From an uncultured bacterium (lineage in GTDB: Bacteria > Bacteroidota > Bacteroidia > CAILMK01), in contig CAIKRV010000077.1 of the NCBI GenBank assembly GCA_903829945.1, positions 1 to 54,861 of the forward strand: DNA of 54,861 bases. The letters run 5' to 3'. The notes under the pieces are model-generated. The model worked only from the letters and a program-made list of their open reading frames with translations, made no database searches and was not told the origin of the DNA. Positions 1-8,800 of this stretch are shown here, one piece after another. The position numbers were made by a program, and so were the translations under genes. Numbering within the stretch: the first letter of the stretch is position 1; each line of letters starts with the position of its first letter.

Positions 1-57
1 CAAAATCACTGGTCAATTTGCTCCGGTTTTAGGTGGTCAGTTTGCCCGGTATATCCA
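1..57. mobile_element. Partial insertion-sequence terminus (IS21-like), left edge
   Basis: Two copies of a roughly 19-bp unit (GGTGGTCAATTTGCTCCGG type) start near 8 and 32, so their period is 24 bp. The outermost 26 bases (32-57) read GGTGGTCAGTTTG and end in TATATCCA. They align without gaps to the 26 bases bounding the right edge of the window. Repeated short motifs at the ends and a terminal CA (TG on the other strand) are typical of IS21-family elements. The transposase genes lie outside the window, so the family assignment is an inference from the ends only. The element cuts the PD-(D/E)XK gene. Confidence 0.65.
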
Positions 58-674
58 AGTGATTCGGGTAAGTCCGTTTCAGCTTTTAAAGACTCAGGTT
101 TGCTCAAAGTATTAGGAGTAGGCTTTTTAAAGCTTTCGGAAGGCAAATAAACGATCCGATACTTATCTTTCTTTCCCAAACTATACTTCGTGCCAAGACT
201 TTTAGTAGGAGTGTAAATTTGATAATACCAATAGCGGTATAATTGATTTGGTTGGTCTATTGCATTTTCAGATTTATTTTCGATCACTATCACGCTATGT
301 GGATGATTTCTTTTAATCAATATATCTATTCTCTCCTTTTCAGGAGTAACAAACCATTTCCCTTTTTCGGGAGATTCAATGCCCAATTTTTCAAGAAACA
401 GATTCAAAAAAAATGCACCTTGACCATGATCAGCTTCAGGATTTAGCAGATCAGCCAAAAGAGTGCTGTGCATGGTTTCACCTATAGAAAAATATTTCAA
501 CACATTGAATTCACAACTTGATTTTTCGTTTTCTTCTTTTGATTTTCGGCTGATTTTACTATATTCATTTAGTAAAACACTATACGAGAACAATCGCCTA
601 AACAGTAAAGTATCTCGTAAATCAATGTAATTACTTAGTAATTTTTGATGTATTTCAGAATTTTTAGTTTCCAT
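6..674 (-). pseudogene. PD-(D/E)XK nuclease-superfamily protein, C-terminus cut by insertion sequence
   Basis: The 222-residue reading frame resembles the PD-(D/E)XK nuclease superfamily of the PDDEXK_4 type. It has a conserved stretch with MHSTLLADLLNP and HGQG near residues 68-85, then an ERIDILI strand followed by VIVIENKSEN, which gives the D...ExK catalytic layout. Family members are normally clearly longer than this. The last 16 or so residues (GYTGQTDHLKPEQIDQ) are encoded by the insertion-sequence terminal repeats, so host-encoded sequence stops at about position 58. Only 26 bases separate it from the upstream RhuM-Fic gene on the same strand, so the two were probably cotranscribed. 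A role in DNA cleavage or phage/plasmid defence is plausible but not shown, and the truncated product may be inactive. Confidence 0.7.
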
Positions 675-700
675 TTTAGTTTATTTAATTCTATAAATAA

Positions 701-1684
701 CTATCCCCCATTAATCAAATTAATAATCAAATTTACCATAAGCTCTTTATCATCCGGGTTGCTTTGTGCTACTAAGAGGGCAAGTGATGCAAGGGCATTG
801 TCATTTATCTTTAGTTCTCCGCTAACTTTAAACCTATGCCGGTTTTTCTCCAGGAACCAAATAAACAAAAATGCGCCTATCCTTTTATTCCCGTCACTAA
901 AGGGGTGGCTTTTTATTACGAAGTAAAGCATGTGCGCTGCTTGTTCCTCTATGCTTGGGTACAGGTATTCCTTGTCAAAGGTTTGCACCACACTTTGCAA
1001 TATCCCCCTAAAGCTATCGTCCTTTTCATTCCCGAATAGTTCAGATGCTTCTTTTCTGTCTATCAGGTTTTGTTTCAATAATTCAATAGCAGGTTTGGCA
1101 TCGGCATATTCAATCTCGTAAGTAATAGTCGTACTTAATCGGGTAGCTTCTAAAGAATGGCTGTCAAAACGGTTTAGGAGAATAAAGCTTTTAGTATAGT
1201 TGGAAATGATTTCAAGCAGGCCTTTGGCCTCGGAAATGTTTATTTCATCAGTATTGCTTGTTTCAATCAGACGAATAGTTTTCTCAAGTTGCTGCAAACT
1301 TCCCGAAATCTGTTGTAAGCGTTTTTCATTTAGAGTATAGCCTTGGATCAGGTGTTCTTTCAAACGTTGGGTAGCCCATTGGCGGAATTCTACACCTCTT
1401 TTAGATTTAACTCGATATCCAACTGAAATTATTACGTCCAAGTTATAAAAGCTTGTTGGCTTATCCGAATCAGCATTGTGCATTTTTTGCACATTGCTTT
1501 TTTCATCTAGTTCATTTTCACTAAAAAGATTAGTTATATGCTTGGTAATCACACTTCTTTCTCGTTGGAAAAGGTCAGCAATTTGCTTCTGGGATAGCCA
1601 AACAGTTTCTTCATCAAACCTTACTTCCACCTTGGTTTCGTGGTTTTTGCCTTCAAATATTTCTATATTTCCTTTGGATTCCAT
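701..1684 (-). CDS. RhuM-family / Fic domain fusion protein (putative toxin, AMPylase-like)
   Basis: The 327-residue protein has two parts. Residues 1 to about 120 match the RhuM (virulence RhuM) family, with the characteristic VWLSQKQIADLFQRERSVI and GYRVKSKRGVEFRQWA stretches, the first of which resembles a DNA-binding helix-turn-helix. The C-terminal part carries an intact Fic motif HPFSDGNKR at residues 260-268, matching HxFx(D/E)GNxR. Fic enzymes usually transfer AMP from ATP to target proteins, and RhuM-Fic fusions are a known architecture often found near restriction or defence genes. No separate antitoxin gene is visible beside it, so the RhuM part may be regulatory. Three 9-bp direct repeats lie 45-71 bases upstream. 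The start ATG at 1684 gives a full RhuM N-terminus. Confidence 0.85.
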   Translation of the reverse strand: MESKGNIEIFEGKNHETKVEVRFDEETVWLSQKQIADLFQRERSVITKHITNLFSENELDEKSNVQKMHNADSDKPTSFYNLDVIISVGYRVKSKRGVEFRQWATQRLKEHLIQGYTLNEKRLQQISGSLQQLEKTIRLIETSNTDEINISEAKGLLEIISNYTKSFILLNRFDSHSLEATRLSTTITYEIEYADAKPAIELLKQNLIDRKEASELFGNEKDDSFRGILQSVVQTFDKEYLYPSIEEQAAHMLYFVIKSHPFSDGNKRIGAFLFIWFLEKNRHRFKVSGELKINDNALASLALLVAQSNPDDKELMVNLIINLINGG

Positions 1685-1728
1685 TTCCGTGCAATATACT
1701 TAATAAATGTGAACAACATTAATTATAT

Positions 1729-1755
1729 TTCTTTCATTTATTTCATTCCTTTCAT
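1729..1755. repeat. Three 9-bp direct repeats upstream of the RhuM-Fic gene
   Basis: Contiguous units TTCTTTCAT, TTATTTCAT and TCCTTTCAT (plus strand) share TTTCAT at an exact 9-bp period. They sit 45 to 71 bases upstream of the RhuM-Fic start codon. They could be an operator for an autoregulated toxin gene, but AT-rich intergenic DNA can produce such runs by chance. A function is inferred only from position. Confidence 0.4.
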
Positions 1756-1760
1756 ACTCC

Positions 1761-2690
1761 TCAAAACCATAGTGGTTTAAAATAAAGTTTTTTCTGCTTA
1801 TAGGCCAATGCGGGTGCAGGTACTTTAAAAATAGATAATGGATAGGCTAATGCCCGGTTTAAATTATTGCTGTAATTAAAGCCCCCTGGATTAAGGCTTG
1901 CACTTAGAAAATATTTTCGATATCGTGAAATAGTTTCTACATGGTCATTAGATTCAAACCCCGAAATCATTCCTTCTGCGCCATAGCCAAATGAAGCGTC
2001 TATATAAGCGGGGAATTGGTCATGACCGTGTAGTAAAGAATGAATATTAGCAGTAAGCCAATACGTTTGTCCATTATAATCTTTAATTATTCTTTCCAAA
2101 AAATTGCTACCCAATATTTCCGGTCGCATAGGTGCATAAGTGCTGGGATGATAGGAAAAAAGTAAAGCAAATCTTTGTTCATGCCAGGCTGCTTGTTGAC
2201 CAATAAATAAAGCAGCACCCAAAGTATTGGCCAGCATATCACCTTTAGAAAAGCCCCATCCATCTGAAAACCCGTCCAAAACTTCTATCCCGCTAAGATA
2301 TGCCAAACCTAAGCTTCCGCCGTACCAGATGGCCTCATGCTCTCCTACGCCGCTCCAACGCAATAGTCCGTAGCCAAAGCGGCCAATGATATAAGAAGTA
2401 AAAGCATGACCCATTTTATCCATCTGCAACCATTCCTTATTATCATTAAACAAATGAAAATGCCTATGTTTATACTGAATATACCAAACCTGATTTAATC
2501 CAATGAGACTAACTAAACCTAATCCGGCTTCAACGCCAACCACCCCAATAAAACGAGAACGATTAAACTTATCTGATGCAGGAAGCAAGGAATAATTGGA
2601 TTGTGGAAATGCAGACTGAACAGTCATTATAAATCCCAACAATAATATTATTGTCTTAAATTTATTTTTATTGGATAACCTCAGCACCAT
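1761..2690 (-). CDS. DUF2279 family protein, probable envelope protein
   Basis: The 309-residue protein begins with a basic N-terminus and a hydrophobic signal segment (about residues 12-29, ending SAFPQ), so it is probably exported. The body matches the DUF2279 family. Recognisable features are a KMGHAFTSYIIGRFGYGLLRW stretch near residue 92, a GSLGLAYLSGIEVLDGFSDGWGFS stretch and the following GDMLANTLGAALF. The family is common in Bacteroidota and its biochemical role is unknown; the polar His/Asp residues set in hydrophobic helices suggest membrane association. The gene stands alone, 74 bases downstream of the WYL regulator, with its own -7-like box only five bases before the start codon. 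Confidence 0.75.
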   Translation of the reverse strand: MVLRLSNKNKFKTIILLLGFIMTVQSAFPQSNYSLLPASDKFNRSRFIGVVGVEAGLGLVSLIGLNQVWYIQYKHRHFHLFNDNKEWLQMDKMGHAFTSYIIGRFGYGLLRWSGVGEHEAIWYGGSLGLAYLSGIEVLDGFSDGWGFSKGDMLANTLGAALFIGQQAAWHEQRFALLFSYHPSTYAPMRPEILGSNFLERIIKDYNGQTYWLTANIHSLLHGHDQFPAYIDASFGYGAEGMISGFESNDHVETISRYRKYFLSASLNPGGFNYSNNLNRALAYPLSIFKVPAPALAYKQKKLYFKPLWF

Positions 2691-2695
2691 ACTTA

Positions 2696-2703
2696 CAAAC
2701 TTA
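2696..2703 (-). promoter_or_regulatory. -7 box TAAGTTTG for the DUF2279 gene
   Basis: The minus strand reads TAAGTTTG, an exact match to the Bacteroidota TAnnTTTG -7 consensus, ending five bases before the ATG at 2690. The transcript would start at or next to the start codon. I could not identify a -33 element. Confidence 0.35.
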
Positions 2704-2764
2704 AGAGAATTGTGTTAAAAAGCATTAATAACTTTGGTATTTTGGCTTATTTAATTAAAGGCCA

Positions 2765-3652
2765 TCAGTATTGTTCCAAGGCCGATCTATAATAATTGCA
2801 TAATTTATTCTGCAGTCGTTTTGGAGCCAATACTTTCACCCTATTCCCCTTTGAAAGCAACTCCATAATAAAATCATGGGCGATGTGCATGTTTAATTGT
2901 ATCCTCAATTCTTCATCATTATTAATTAATATTTTTTGAGTATGATGCAAAGGATAACTATTAATATATTTCCCTTCTTCCGGATGAAATGAAAGAATTA
3001 TGGTGCCGGGGACCTCATCTTGCGGAGCGGCAACTCCAAAATGATATTTGAATATTTCCTTTATATCTAATTCTTGTTCTATTTTATACTTTTCCTTAAA
3101 TACCTCTACTTTAAGCAATCGATCCAAACCAAAAGTTTTAATTATATCATCCTTGGTATCCTTTGCCACAAGGTACCACCTATTTTGAGCTTCTTTCAAT
3201 GCATATGGTTCTACAATACGTGTGGTTTTAATATCATCCATAAATTTTTGATGAATAATACGAATTTTACGTTTCTCCTTAATGGCATTTAATAATATAT
3301 TAAAATGCTCCAAACCTTGTGGCTGCCGCGATTCTAAATGAATATAATTTTGCAAACTTTGCGACATATTTAATGCTTGGAACATTTCGAAGGATTCCAA
3401 TAAACGTAAACTAAATTCCGAATCATCCGTTTCAATAATTCCATATTTTTTAGAGCTTGCATTATACTTAATTTCAATACCGAATATTTCACTTATATCG
3501 GCAATGTATCTTTGCAAAGTACGTTTGGAAAAACTCAAATCTTCTTCATGATTTCTTTTTAAGTAATCCACCAAATCCTCATAGCTGACCTCGGAAATTT
3601 TGAGTCGATTAATAATTACTAAGTATCGTTTAAAATAGGTAATTTTTGACAT
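2765..3652 (-). CDS. WYL-domain transcriptional regulator (HTH-WYL-WCX)
   Basis: The 295-residue protein has the three-part layout of WYL regulators. Residues 1-60 form a winged helix-turn-helix (VDYLKRNHEEDLSFSKRTLQRYIADI). The WYL domain spans about residues 120-200, with IRIIHQKF and EPYALKEAQNRWYLVAKD leading to FGLDRL. A C-terminal WCX-like domain follows. Members bind DNA and are thought to sense nucleotides or nucleic-acid fragments, often controlling DNA repair or defence genes. It lies eight bases downstream of the AAA+ ATPase gene on the same strand and was probably made from the same transcript, so control of that operon is a reasonable guess. Confidence 0.85.
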   Translation of the reverse strand: MSKITYFKRYLVIINRLKISEVSYEDLVDYLKRNHEEDLSFSKRTLQRYIADISEIFGIEIKYNASSKKYGIIETDDSEFSLRLLESFEMFQALNMSQSLQNYIHLESRQPQGLEHFNILLNAIKEKRKIRIIHQKFMDDIKTTRIVEPYALKEAQNRWYLVAKDTKDDIIKTFGLDRLLKVEVFKEKYKIEQELDIKEIFKYHFGVAAPQDEVPGTIILSFHPEEGKYINSYPLHHTQKILINNDEELRIQLNMHIAHDFIMELLSKGNRVKVLAPKRLQNKLCNYYRSALEQY

Positions 3653-3660
3653 AGCATTAT

Positions 3661-4779
3661 TTAATTAGTTTCAACTGTTTTATGATTAAAATTAAATCCA
3701 ACTGATTTTCGTGGCAAGTTATTATTTATTTCCGGTTGCGCAGTAAAATGATAAATATCTGCCAAAGTCATATCTTGAGTAGTTACAAAGTCTTCAATGT
3801 TATTCTTTTTTAGCAGTGCATTGGCCTTCTCAAAATTTAATGCGTCAAAATGATATCTTGCCAGCAATCTTCCTTTACGCAATGCCGCATGATCAATTTT
3901 GGAGAGATGCGCATTTAAAGTGCAAATAACTTGTATGCCTAGACCTTCTCCTAATAAACCATCGGTCAAATTTAGCAAAAAAGAAATTCCGGAATTGATT
4001 CCTGTGTCACGCGATTGCAAAACTTCTTCTGCATCTTCAATGACCAATATACAATCTTTATTTTCAACTAAAATATTATTAAAAACAGGATCGCCTAAAA
4101 TACCTACTAAATTTGATGGTAAAAATAAAACCTTTTTTGAAGTTTGAGAAATAAGATACCTAACATAAGTAGATTTTCCAGTGCCCGGTAGACCATAAAA
4201 TAAGTACAATCCACTTTTATCCGACATATTTAAATTTTTTAAAATCCATGGATGTGCCTCCAATAAATCGTCATTGTAATTTTCTTTTAAATTAATATTT
4301 GTCTTTTTTAATGATAGCGCGTGTAAATTTAAACCCATTTGATTTTGAGAAATCATATAAAACAAATCAATACCAGGAACCTTTAACGGGAATTTAGCCT
4401 TTATAAACTTAATTAATTTATAGGCCAATTCCTCATTGCTGTTTGGAAAATAAATGGTCAGATGTACACCATTAATACCGATCATCAAATCCTCTTTAAG
4501 AACCAATACCGCCTGAATGATTTCTTTATTTTTTTTCTTTGGCAATAATTCACTATAGGAATGAAAATTCAATACCCAATCTGTCTTTTCTTTTTTTATC
4601 CAACGGACAAATTTTTTAATATTAATTCCATTTACATAAATAATGCTAGGAATCAACTTAAAATAACTGAAGTAAACATATTGTGGATTGAGATACCTAA
4701 AACTTTCATCTGAGACTACCTCTAAACTTTCGATCTGAAGCACTTCTCCATGTTCAGTATTTGATGAATTTTTGAGCAT
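3661..4779 (-). CDS. AAA+ family ATPase with uncharacterised N-terminal region
   Basis: The 372-residue protein has an N-terminal region of about 185 residues that I do not recognise, followed by an AAA+ module. Walker A is GLPGTGKST at residues 196-204, Walker B is ILVIEDAE at 244-251, a sensor-like CTLNA follows, and RKGR probably supplies the arginine finger. The core resembles BCS1-like or clade-3 AAA proteins rather than MoxR. No nuclease, protease or helicase domain is visible. It is the first gene of a two-gene minus-strand operon with a WYL regulator. The substrate is unknown; a protein-remodelling or defence role is possible but unproven. Confidence 0.8.
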   Translation of the reverse strand: MLKNSSNTEHGEVLQIESLEVVSDESFRYLNPQYVYFSYFKLIPSIIYVNGINIKKFVRWIKKEKTDWVLNFHSYSELLPKKKNKEIIQAVLVLKEDLMIGINGVHLTIYFPNSNEELAYKLIKFIKAKFPLKVPGIDLFYMISQNQMGLNLHALSLKKTNINLKENYNDDLLEAHPWILKNLNMSDKSGLYLFYGLPGTGKSTYVRYLISQTSKKVLFLPSNLVGILGDPVFNNILVENKDCILVIEDAEEVLQSRDTGINSGISFLLNLTDGLLGEGLGIQVICTLNAHLSKIDHAALRKGRLLARYHFDALNFEKANALLKKNNIEDFVTTQDMTLADIYHFTAQPEINNNLPRKSVGFNFNHKTVETN

Positions 4780-5003
4780 ATTTAAAACGGTTTATAAATT
4801 TAATTGTGATTTTATTTTTTGTCAGATAATTCAGAATTCAATAAGTGCGCCAAAAAAATATTTAAGCATTTGGCAAATGAAACGCATAAAGGTTGAAAGC
4901 AAAATAAAAGTTTTAAAAAGCTTACAGTTAAAATTGCGTTTTATTTATTTTGGGCTTGTGCTAAGCGCGACATTTTTAGTCGTTATAACACTTACAACTT
5001 ATT

Positions 5004-5480
5004 TTAATTATTTAAATGTTTCAAGTATAATTGAGCACAGGCATGAGCATCACTTAAAGCATCATGGTGTTTTAATTCAATTTGATATTCCATACATAAG
5101 TTTGCCAAACTTTTTCTATATATAGCATAGGTACATGCTGTAGTATATTCCGGTATTGCAAGGCTATAATACTCTAAGGTTTTCACCAAGCAGGTATTAT
5201 CAAAACCGATATTGTGAGCTATAATGCTCTGATTTTCAATATATGGCCTTAGTTGTTCCCATATTTCATTGAAAAAGGGGGAATATTTGGTGGTCTCGGC
5301 ATTAATACCATGAATATCAGTATGAGTATTCCAATAATAATTTTCCGGAGGCTGAACCAACAAATTAAATTCCTTAACAATTATTCCATTAACAACACGG
5401 ACTAAGCCCACCTGACAAATGGTATGACGATAACCTTGTGCTGTTTCAAAATCTATGGCTGTAAATGTTTTTTTGTTCAT
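5004..5480 (-). CDS. DEDDh 3'-5' exonuclease (DNA polymerase III epsilon-like)
   Basis: This compact exonuclease has all three Exo motifs. Exo I is AIDFET (Asp10 and Glu12), Exo II contains HNIGFD in the middle, and Exo III is HDALSDA near the C-terminus, giving the DEDDh set. At about 158 residues it is an isolated exonuclease domain, without the polymerase-binding tail of DnaQ and without BRCT or GIY-YIG fusions. Such stand-alone proteins are common in Bacteroidota and act on single-stranded DNA or RNA ends. I chose the second ATG (5480) because it gives a clean MNKKTFTAIDFE start; an in-frame ATG at 5489 would add three residues. A -7 box lies 17 bases upstream. Confidence 0.85.
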   Translation of the reverse strand: MNKKTFTAIDFETAQGYRHTICQVGLVRVVNGIIVKEFNLLVQPPENYYWNTHTDIHGINAETTKYSPFFNEIWEQLRPYIENQSIIAHNIGFDNTCLVKTLEYYSLAIPEYTTACTYAIYRKSLANLCMEYQIELKHHDALSDAHACAQLYLKHLNN

Positions 5481-5497
5481 TTTTATCAAATTTTAGG

Positions 5498-5505
5498 CAA
5501 AGCTA
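5498..5505 (-). promoter_or_regulatory. -7 box TAGCTTTG for the exonuclease gene
   Basis: The minus strand reads TAGCTTTG, matching TAnnTTTG, 17 bases before the chosen ATG at 5480. A TTTG at 5520-5523 (minus strand) is only 14 bases further upstream, so the -33 element is uncertain. Confidence 0.4.
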
Positions 5506-5589
5506 TTTATCTGGGACGCCAAAGTATGTCGCGATAAAAAATATATTTGTTCACGTGCATAAAAAATGGGACCTAAAATTTTGAGAAAA

Positions 5590-5624
5590 TTTGGTACCAA
5601 AAAATACATTATTCCTTATATTTG
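5590..5624 (+). promoter_or_regulatory. Bacteroidota-type promoter for the giant secreted protein
   Basis: TTTG at 5590-5593 is followed 23 bases later by TATATTTG at 5617-5624, matching the -33 TTTG / -7 TAnnTTTG pattern of Bacteroidota primary-sigma promoters. The start codon lies about 220 bases downstream, which implies a long leader. The downstream DUF975-like gene has a candidate with the same spacing. Confidence 0.5.
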
Positions 5625-5794
5625 TATGTAATAGGCAAAAAACAGGTATATTTTCGAACGATCTCATAGTAATTTTATAACTTATTAAAGGGATTGTTGA
5701 GGCTAAGAATTATTGACTCCCCCCTAAGTAAGCACCCTACTCACACCACACTAACGGAATTGCTCCGATGAATTTAATTTGAAATAAATTCAAA

Positions 5795-5845
5795 ATGAAG
5801 CATTTATCCGCGTGTAAGGATTTTGTACATTTAATAACGTTTTAA
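5795..5845 (+). CDS. Possible 16-residue leader peptide ORF
   Basis: A short open frame (MKHLSACKDFVHLITF) begins at 5795 and stops with TAA two bases before the ATG of the 5289-residue gene. Its place between promoter and gene would suit translational coupling or leader-peptide control. A chance frame of this length is quite likely, and no ribosome-binding site is evident. Confidence 0.2.
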   Translation: MKHLSACKDFVHLITF

Positions 5846-5847
5846 AT

Positions 5848-8800
5848 ATGGTGCACTTTTACAAACTAAAAAACCTTGGATTTTCTTTATTTGTTCTTAT
5901 TTGTTTGATGCTTAGCTCAATAGGAGCTTTTGCACAATTAAGTGGAACCTATACCGTAGATCCATCATCCAGCGCTTCTGCAAGTAACTATCTCACAATT
6001 AGTGATGTATGTACTGACTTATCTTATGGCTACCGTTCAGATGGCGGTCCGGCCAATGGTTCAGGTACATCGGCATCTGTTACTATTAATATTGCAGATG
6101 GTTCGTATTATGAAACTCCCTATTTATCGGGATTAAGTTCTAACAATATTACTTTTCAATCCTCAAGCGGGGATAGCACCAAAGTAATTATTGTTGGTTC
6201 CACCGGATATAGCTATTATGGCGGGGTATTTACCTTGGATGCATGTAGTTATGTAACTCTAAGTAAAATAGGTATTTCAATTGGATCAGGCTCATTTTAT
6301 GGCAGTGGCGTGGTGGTTCAAAATGCCTCCTCCAATAATACCATTACTAATTGCTGGATACTAGGCTCCGGATTTACTTATTCCAGTTCTTGGTATTATG
6401 GTGCCGGTATAGCCAATATGTTTTGGAGTTCCTATAATAATAATAACAATAACACCTATACTAACAATCGAATTTCTAATTGTTGGGATGGGATTCATAC
6501 CGAAGGTTATTATTATTGGTCTTATACCAATCAGGATGGTACCAATGCCAGTGGCAATATTATTGACTCTTTTTACAATTATGCCATATATAGTTATGAT
6601 GAAAGCAATGGAACCTATTCAAATAACTTAGCTCAAAACTGTTCCAATTCCTATGGATATGGTATTTATTCCTATGACAATAATGGTCCAATGTCCTATT
6701 TAGCCAATAAAATTGACTTGCATAATAACGGTTATGCAGGTATTTTTACTTATTACAATCATGGATACAGTGGCGGTGGAGAAATAACTGTTGCTAATAA
6801 TTTTATAACCATACAGGGAGTGTCATCGAATCAAGGCTCAGGTATTTATATGGGCTATGGTGACGATTATAATTTAATAGAATATAATAGTATTAATATA
6901 GTAGGAAACGGAAATAGTTCTGGTGCACTTTTTGATGACTATGATTATACCTCTAGCTCTACTGTAGAAAATAATAATTTGGTTAATGCAGGTGGCGGAT
7001 ATGCCATGTATATTAATTATTCTTGGGCCAATAGCATAGGATTATCGGATTATAATAATTTATATACCACTGGTTCATATGTTAGTATTGTGGATGGCAA
7101 TACTAATGCAAGTCTAGCCGATCATCAATCTTATACGGGTTGGGATGCCAATTCAGTGAGCACTGACCCGATTTATAATAGCGCCGTTGATTTACATGCA
7201 AGTTCTGCTGCTATCAATGGGAAGGCTACTCCAATTTCAGGTATCACCACAGATATAGACGGTCAGACTCGAAACGCAACAACTCCGGATATAGGAGCTG
7301 ATGAATTTACGCCGGTTAATGACGATGCGTCTGTAAGTACAATTACTAATCCGAGTGGGAATTATTGTCCGGGTACCCAAACCATTATAGCAACATTAAG
7401 AAATCCCGGAGTTAATACTTTAACCTCTTGTTACCTTACTTATAGCATAAATGGTAGTGCGGTAGGTACATATACTTGGTCCGGATCACTTAGTACCGGT
7501 AGCTCAGTATCTGTATCGGTGGGCACTTATTCTTTTACCAGTGGCAGTTATTCAGTGGATGTAAGTTCTTCTATGCCTAATGGTGTAGTGGACTTGAATC
7601 CAAGTAATGATAAAGCGTCTCTTAGCGGATTAAACCAAGGATTGGCAGGGACAAAAACAATTGCATTGAGTGGTACACCTGATTATACTTCATTTACCGC
7701 AGCCATTAATGATTTAAAGGCAGGAGGTTTATGCGGTGCAGTGGTATTTAACGTAAGTAATGGAGTTTATAATGAAAATCCTCAATTAAATCAAAGTATT
7801 GTAAATGCATCTGCAACTAATACCATTACTTTCCAATCAGCAAGTGGTGATAGCAGCCAATGTATTATTAATGCTCAATTTACCTATAATTATTATTCTG
7901 CATTATTTGATTTGACAAATAGTAGTTGGGTAACTTTGAAAGGCCTTACTATTGAAGGCACCAATACCAGTGGTCAATATGGTAATGGAGTTTGGCTTAC
8001 CGGTGCAAAATATTGTACTATTACAAATTGCGTAATAAGAGGTAATGGAGTAAATCCTTCTATTCAAAATAACTACGCTTATGGAATTGGACTTGATGTA
8101 TATAATGGGTCTAATTATGTGAATGCTTATTTTAACACAATAAATAATTGCAATATTGAGCAATTTTATTATGGTATTTATCACGAAGGTTATAATTGGA
8201 GTAATGGTAACCAAAACTATGATAATGCTTTTACTAGTAATAATATAGATAGCAATTTTTATATGGGGATATATAATGATAATGGACACCATGTAATTAT
8301 TGATAATAATTCCATTAGCAATTTATACTACCCATATTATTACGCTTATGGCATTTATGTAAGTAGTGGCGATAGTCTTCATATTACAGGTAATAAAATA
8401 AATCCATCAGTGGTATGTTATAATGGCGCATTATCCCTTTACTACAATAATAATTCCAGTAGTGCTCACGGTTTAGTTGCTAATAACTTTATACATTCCA
8501 TTGGTTACAGTACTTATCAAGGAAATGGTATATACATGTATGGCAACCAATATACAGATGTTGTATATAATAGCATCAATGTAACCGGCTCTTCTGCGAG
8601 CTATGCACTTTACGATGGTGACAATTCTTATAATTATAATTTACTTGAGAATAATAATTTAGTACATTCAGGCGGCGGATATTCTTGTTATGCTTATTCT
8701 AATTATTTCAGTAATGGCGCAGACTATAATAATTTTTATACTAGCGCATCTTCAGGAAGCAACTTTATTGTATGGGATGGAACTACATTTTCTAATTCTA

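Larger units (their letters stand above)
5490..5847. other. 358-bp intergenic leader between exonuclease and giant gene
   Basis: This divergent region holds a -7 box for the exonuclease (5498-5505), a promoter candidate for the giant gene (5590-5624) and a presumed 5' untranslated region of about 215 bases. The leader contains an inverted repeat GAATTTA / TAAATTC at 5770-5776 and 5785-5791 with an 8-base loop. A 16-codon open frame ends two bases before the giant start. I see no tRNA, known riboswitch or longer gene here. Confidence 0.6.

Noticed and set aside
243-446. Plus-strand frames opposite the PD-(D/E)XK and RhuM-Fic genes (243-446, 645-926, 836-1039, 930-1121, 1476-1703)
   Set aside because: All lie antisense to well-supported coding regions with recognisable motifs and have no features of their own.
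4772-5125. 117-residue plus-strand frame between the AAA+ and exonuclease genes
   Set aside because: About a third of it is antisense to the well-supported DEDDh exonuclease, it begins inside the AAA+ gene start, and its composition looks like AT-rich noise. No family is recognisable.
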